From Glycomyces sp. YM15 (lineage in GTDB: Bacteria; Actinomycetota; Actinomycetes; Mycobacteriales; Micromonosporaceae), in contig NZ_JAERMK010000036.1 in the NCBI RefSeq assembly GCF_016918015.1, positions 1 to 35,660 on the forward strand: a stretch of 35,660 nt of DNA, written 5' to 3'. This document shows, in pieces, positions 34,092 to 35,660 of the stretch (positions are counted from its first letter, which is position 1; every line of letters starts with the position of its first letter). Below the pieces are notes generated by a model. The model made no database searches and was not told the DNA's origin. It saw only the letters and a program-made list of their open reading frames with translations. The translations under genes and the position numbers were made by a program.

Positions 34092-34838
34092 TCACCGCTC
34101 GATGAGCGCCGCGAGCCCGTCGAGGGTCCGCCCGAGTCCGAACTCGAAGGCGTGCTCGGCGTTGTACGCCGCGTCGTGCGCCTCGCCCGCGGCCTGGCCG
34201 ACGCGGACGGCGGTCGGGAAGCGCTCGGTGTCGAGGACCTTCGCGAGCAGGGGCCCGTTGGCCTCCCACCACTCCTGGTCGTCCATGCCGGTGGCCGCCC
34301 GCTCGGCCTCGGACTGGGCCGCGTCCTGGGCGGCGGAGCGCACGAAGGCGAGCAGGTACGCCAGTGCGTCGTCCATCTCGACATCGTCCAGCCCCAGGCC
34401 CTCCAGGGCCTGCAGCTCGTGCTCGTACTTGGCGCACTGGCCCGGCCCGAGCGGCGGGCGGCCCGGTGAGGCCGCCGCGGCCCATGGGTGCTCCCGGTAG
34501 AGCGCGTAGTTGTCCCGGGCGACGGCGGCGAGCCGCTCCCGCCACGGCCCTGTGCCCGGGGTCCGCCCCATGCGCTCGAAGAGCGCATCGAGCATCAGGG
34601 CGACGAGCTCGGTCTTACCCGGCACGTAGGTATAGAGCGTCATGGGGGCCTTCCCCAATTCCTGGGCGAGGCGGCGCACGGTGACCGCTTCCAGCCCTTC
34701 GGCATCGGCCAGTCCGATCGCGGCGGCGACGATCTCGTCGACGGTGAGCTTCTTGCGCGGCCCGCGCCCCGTCTCCGGGGCGGCCCTCCAGAGCAGCTCG
34801 AGCAGGTTCGGCTTCGGTGTTTCAGTGGCGGCAGTCAC
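34092..34838 (-). CDS. TetR-family regulator
   Basis: 248 aa. The TetR helix-turn-helix occupies about residues 30-75 (VDEIVAAAIGLADAEGLEAVTVRRLAQEL, then MTLYTYVPGKTELVALMLD). The ligand domain (about 85-245) resembles the TetR class-C-terminal (TetR_C) type. The GTG at 34838 lies 7 bases after a -10-like TAGAAT on the minus strand with no Shine-Dalgarno, so translation is probably leaderless. Strong GTAC-rich palindromes lie between it and the divergent VOC gene, so control of that gene and itself is the best inference. Control of the adjacent YhgE operon is also possible. Confidence 0.9.
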   Translation of the reverse strand: MTAATETPKPNLLELLWRAAPETGRGPRKKLTVDEIVAAAIGLADAEGLEAVTVRRLAQELGKAPMTLYTYVPGKTELVALMLDALFERMGRTPGTGPWRERLAAVARDNYALYREHPWAAAASPGRPPLGPGQCAKYEHELQALEGLGLDDVEMDDALAYLLAFVRSAAQDAAQSEAERAATGMDDQEWWEANGPLLAKVLDTERFPTAVRVGQAAGEAHDAAYNAEHAFEFGLGRTLDGLAALIER

Positions 34839-34861
34839 GGGGGAATTCTAGCCGAGAAACT

Positions 34862-34902
34862 TGTACGCCGTACAGCGTACATTGTACAATATACAACGTA
34901 CG
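34862..34902. promoter_or_regulatory. Two GTAC-rich palindromic operators, TetR/VOC intergenic
   Basis: TGTAC-GCC-GTACA (34862-34874) and a larger inverted repeat spanning 34876-34902 (CGTAC...TTGTA-CAATA-TACAA...GTACG, one mismatch). They overlap the VOC promoter: TTGTAC (34861-34866), an 18-base spacer, TACAAT (34885-34890). Tandem palindromes across the core promoter are typical of a divergently transcribed TetR regulator. Confidence 0.85.
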
Positions 34903-34919
34903 AAGAAAAGGAGTCGCAC

Positions 34920-35321
34920 ATGCGCATCACCTCATCCGCCGTCTCGCTCAACGTCGCCGACCCGAACGCCTCGGCTGAATTCCTCAAGCGCCACTACGGA
35001 TTCGCGGAGGACATGGCCGCGGAAGGCTTCGTCTCGCTCTCGCGCCCGGACGCCGGCTTCAACGTCATCTTCCTGAAGACCGGCCTGCCGACCTTCAAGC
35101 CCGAAAGCGCCAAAGGCCACGCCGACGGCCTGCTCCTCGCCTTCGTCGTCGACGACATCGACGCCGAATACGCCCGTGTCCAAGCCGAGGGCGTCGCCAT
35201 CACCACGCCGATCGAGACCGAGGAATGGGGCGAGCGCTACTTCCAGACCGCGGATCCGAACGGCGTCATCATCCAACTGGTCCAGTGGATGACCGAGCCT
35301 GATGCAACCGCGGGCTCGTGA
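34920..35321 (+). CDS. VOC-superfamily (glyoxalase/bleomycin-resistance-like) protein
   Basis: 133-aa single vicinal-oxygen-chelate domain with paired beta-alpha-beta-beta-beta modules: SLNVADPNASAEFLKRHYGF at the start, LLAFVVDDIDAEYARV mid-protein and the closing ERYFQTADPNGVIIQLVQW. Members act as metal-dependent isomerases or dioxygenases, or bind and sequester drugs; the substrate here is unknown. The AAAAGGAG ribosome-binding site fits the ATG at 34920. Control by the divergent TetR suggests induction by a small toxic molecule. Confidence 0.9.
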   Translation: MRITSSAVSLNVADPNASAEFLKRHYGFAEDMAAEGFVSLSRPDAGFNVIFLKTGLPTFKPESAKGHADGLLLAFVVDDIDAEYARVQAEGVAITTPIETEEWGERYFQTADPNGVIIQLVQWMTEPDATAGS

Positions 35322-35347
35322 CCGGCGTTGTCGGCGCGGTCCACGAA

Positions 35348-35511
35348 GTTATCCACAGGAAGGCAACTCGCTGTTGCCTCTCGGCGACAACTCGTGACAT
35401 GGTTGCGCCATGCGTCGAACGAACCGCCCCGCCGGCACCGCAATCGCCACGGTCCACAAGGCCGTGACCAGCGCGAATGTCGTTGCGCGGAACGTTATCC
35501 ACAGGCGGAAA
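35348..35511 (+). repeat. Direct repeat carrying perfect DnaA boxes
   Basis: GTTATCCACAGG occurs at 35348-35359 and 35494-35505. Each copy is followed after 3-5 bases by AACTC(G/A)CTGTTGC. TTATCCACA is the consensus DnaA box. The two copies lie 146 bp apart in the same orientation. Confidence 0.7.
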
Positions 35512-35626
35512 CTCACTGTTGCGGGCGAACTACCGACTGTGTCAGCCTTGGTACAAAAACACGTCATCTGGCCCTGCGGGATGGCGGCGACACCAAGGGG
35601 ATTCGCGAACGTCGCCATACCGAGAC

Positions 35627-35652
35627 CGCGCGCGGCACTCCAGCCGCGCGCG
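35627..35652. terminator. Hairpin at window end
   Basis: CGCGCGCGGC pairs with GCCGCGCGCG around a 6-base loop. It could terminate a gene lying beyond the right edge on the minus strand. Confidence 0.5.
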
Positions 35653-35660
35653 ATCCCCGC

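Larger units (their letters stand above)
35322..35660. other. Non-coding end of window
   Basis: No supported gene in 339 bp. Contents are two DnaA-box-bearing repeats (below), a small hairpin AGGCAAC-N5-GTTGCCT (35361-35379) inside the first repeat, and a 10-bp perfect hairpin near the window end (35627-35636 with 35643-35652). Confidence 0.5.

Noticed and set aside
35349..35618. 89-aa minus-strand open frame at the window end
   Set aside because: Covers the DnaA-box repeats, has no ribosome-binding site or domain, and looks like non-coding sequence.

Overview
The window is high-GC actinobacterial chromosome. The evidence is the dnaK-grpE-dnaJ-hspR order with HspR inverted repeats (HAIR), a c-di-AMP riboswitch ahead of an NlpC/P60 hydrolase, a DivIVA-like coiled-coil protein, frequent GTG starts, 4-bp start/stop overlaps and a secreted CBM2-GH48 cellulase. 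A filamentous soil actinomycete is likely (Glycomyces- or Micromonospora-like). The genus is a guess, because there is no rRNA gene to test it.

Layout. 1-1.9 kb: a 127-base G run, then a CebE-type cello-oligosaccharide-binding lipoprotein (minus) with G-rich degenerate sequence upstream. 2.1-4.7 kb: a CBM2-GH48 exocellulase. Both genes have a CebR/CelR-like operator upstream. 5.0-6.5 kb: a DUF1349 protein and a small Cys-rich actinobacterial protein. 6.5-11.6 kb: the DnaK chaperone operon under two HAIR sites, with two unexplained, mutually similar small ORFs between dnaJ and hspR. 11.8-14.2 kb: two CNNM/CBS (HlyC/CorC-type) membrane proteins. 14.4-15.7 kb: a long DivIVA-like coiled coil. 16.0-17.6 kb: a GH20 hexosaminidase. 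17.8-18.9 kb: the riboswitch-controlled NlpC/P60 hydrolase. 19.1-19.8 kb: csoR-copZ under a textbook CsoR operator. 19.9-20.5 kb: a leaderless 59-aa protein convergent with a lactococcin-972-like secreted peptide. 20.8-27.2 kb: a maltodextrin system, malEFG (minus) divergent from a LacI regulator and a GH13 alpha-glucosidase. 27.4-31.0 kb: class II aldolase, an acidic 67-aa protein and oligopeptidase B. 31.1-34.8 kb: a degenerate ABC ATPase coupled to a YhgE/Pip membrane protein, and a TetR regulator. 34.9-35.3 kb: a VOC-domain protein divergent from that TetR. 35.3-35.66 kb: non-coding DNA with two DnaA-box-like repeats.

How it works together. Much of the window concerns polysaccharide use: cellulose (GH48 plus binding protein), maltodextrins (MalEFG, GH13, LacI) and N-acetylhexosamines (GH20). 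Strong hairpin terminators separate most units. The least-explained items are the duplicated small ORFs inside the dnaK operon, a dispersed 17-bp repeat of the form GGCGAnGCTTGCGAGCC, the four-Cys lactococcin-like peptide, the ATPase with substituted Walker residues, and sharp shifts in third-base use inside single genes. I see no rRNA, tRNA, CRISPR array, transposase, phage gene or clear defence locus. Most of the window is recognisable metabolism and stress biology.
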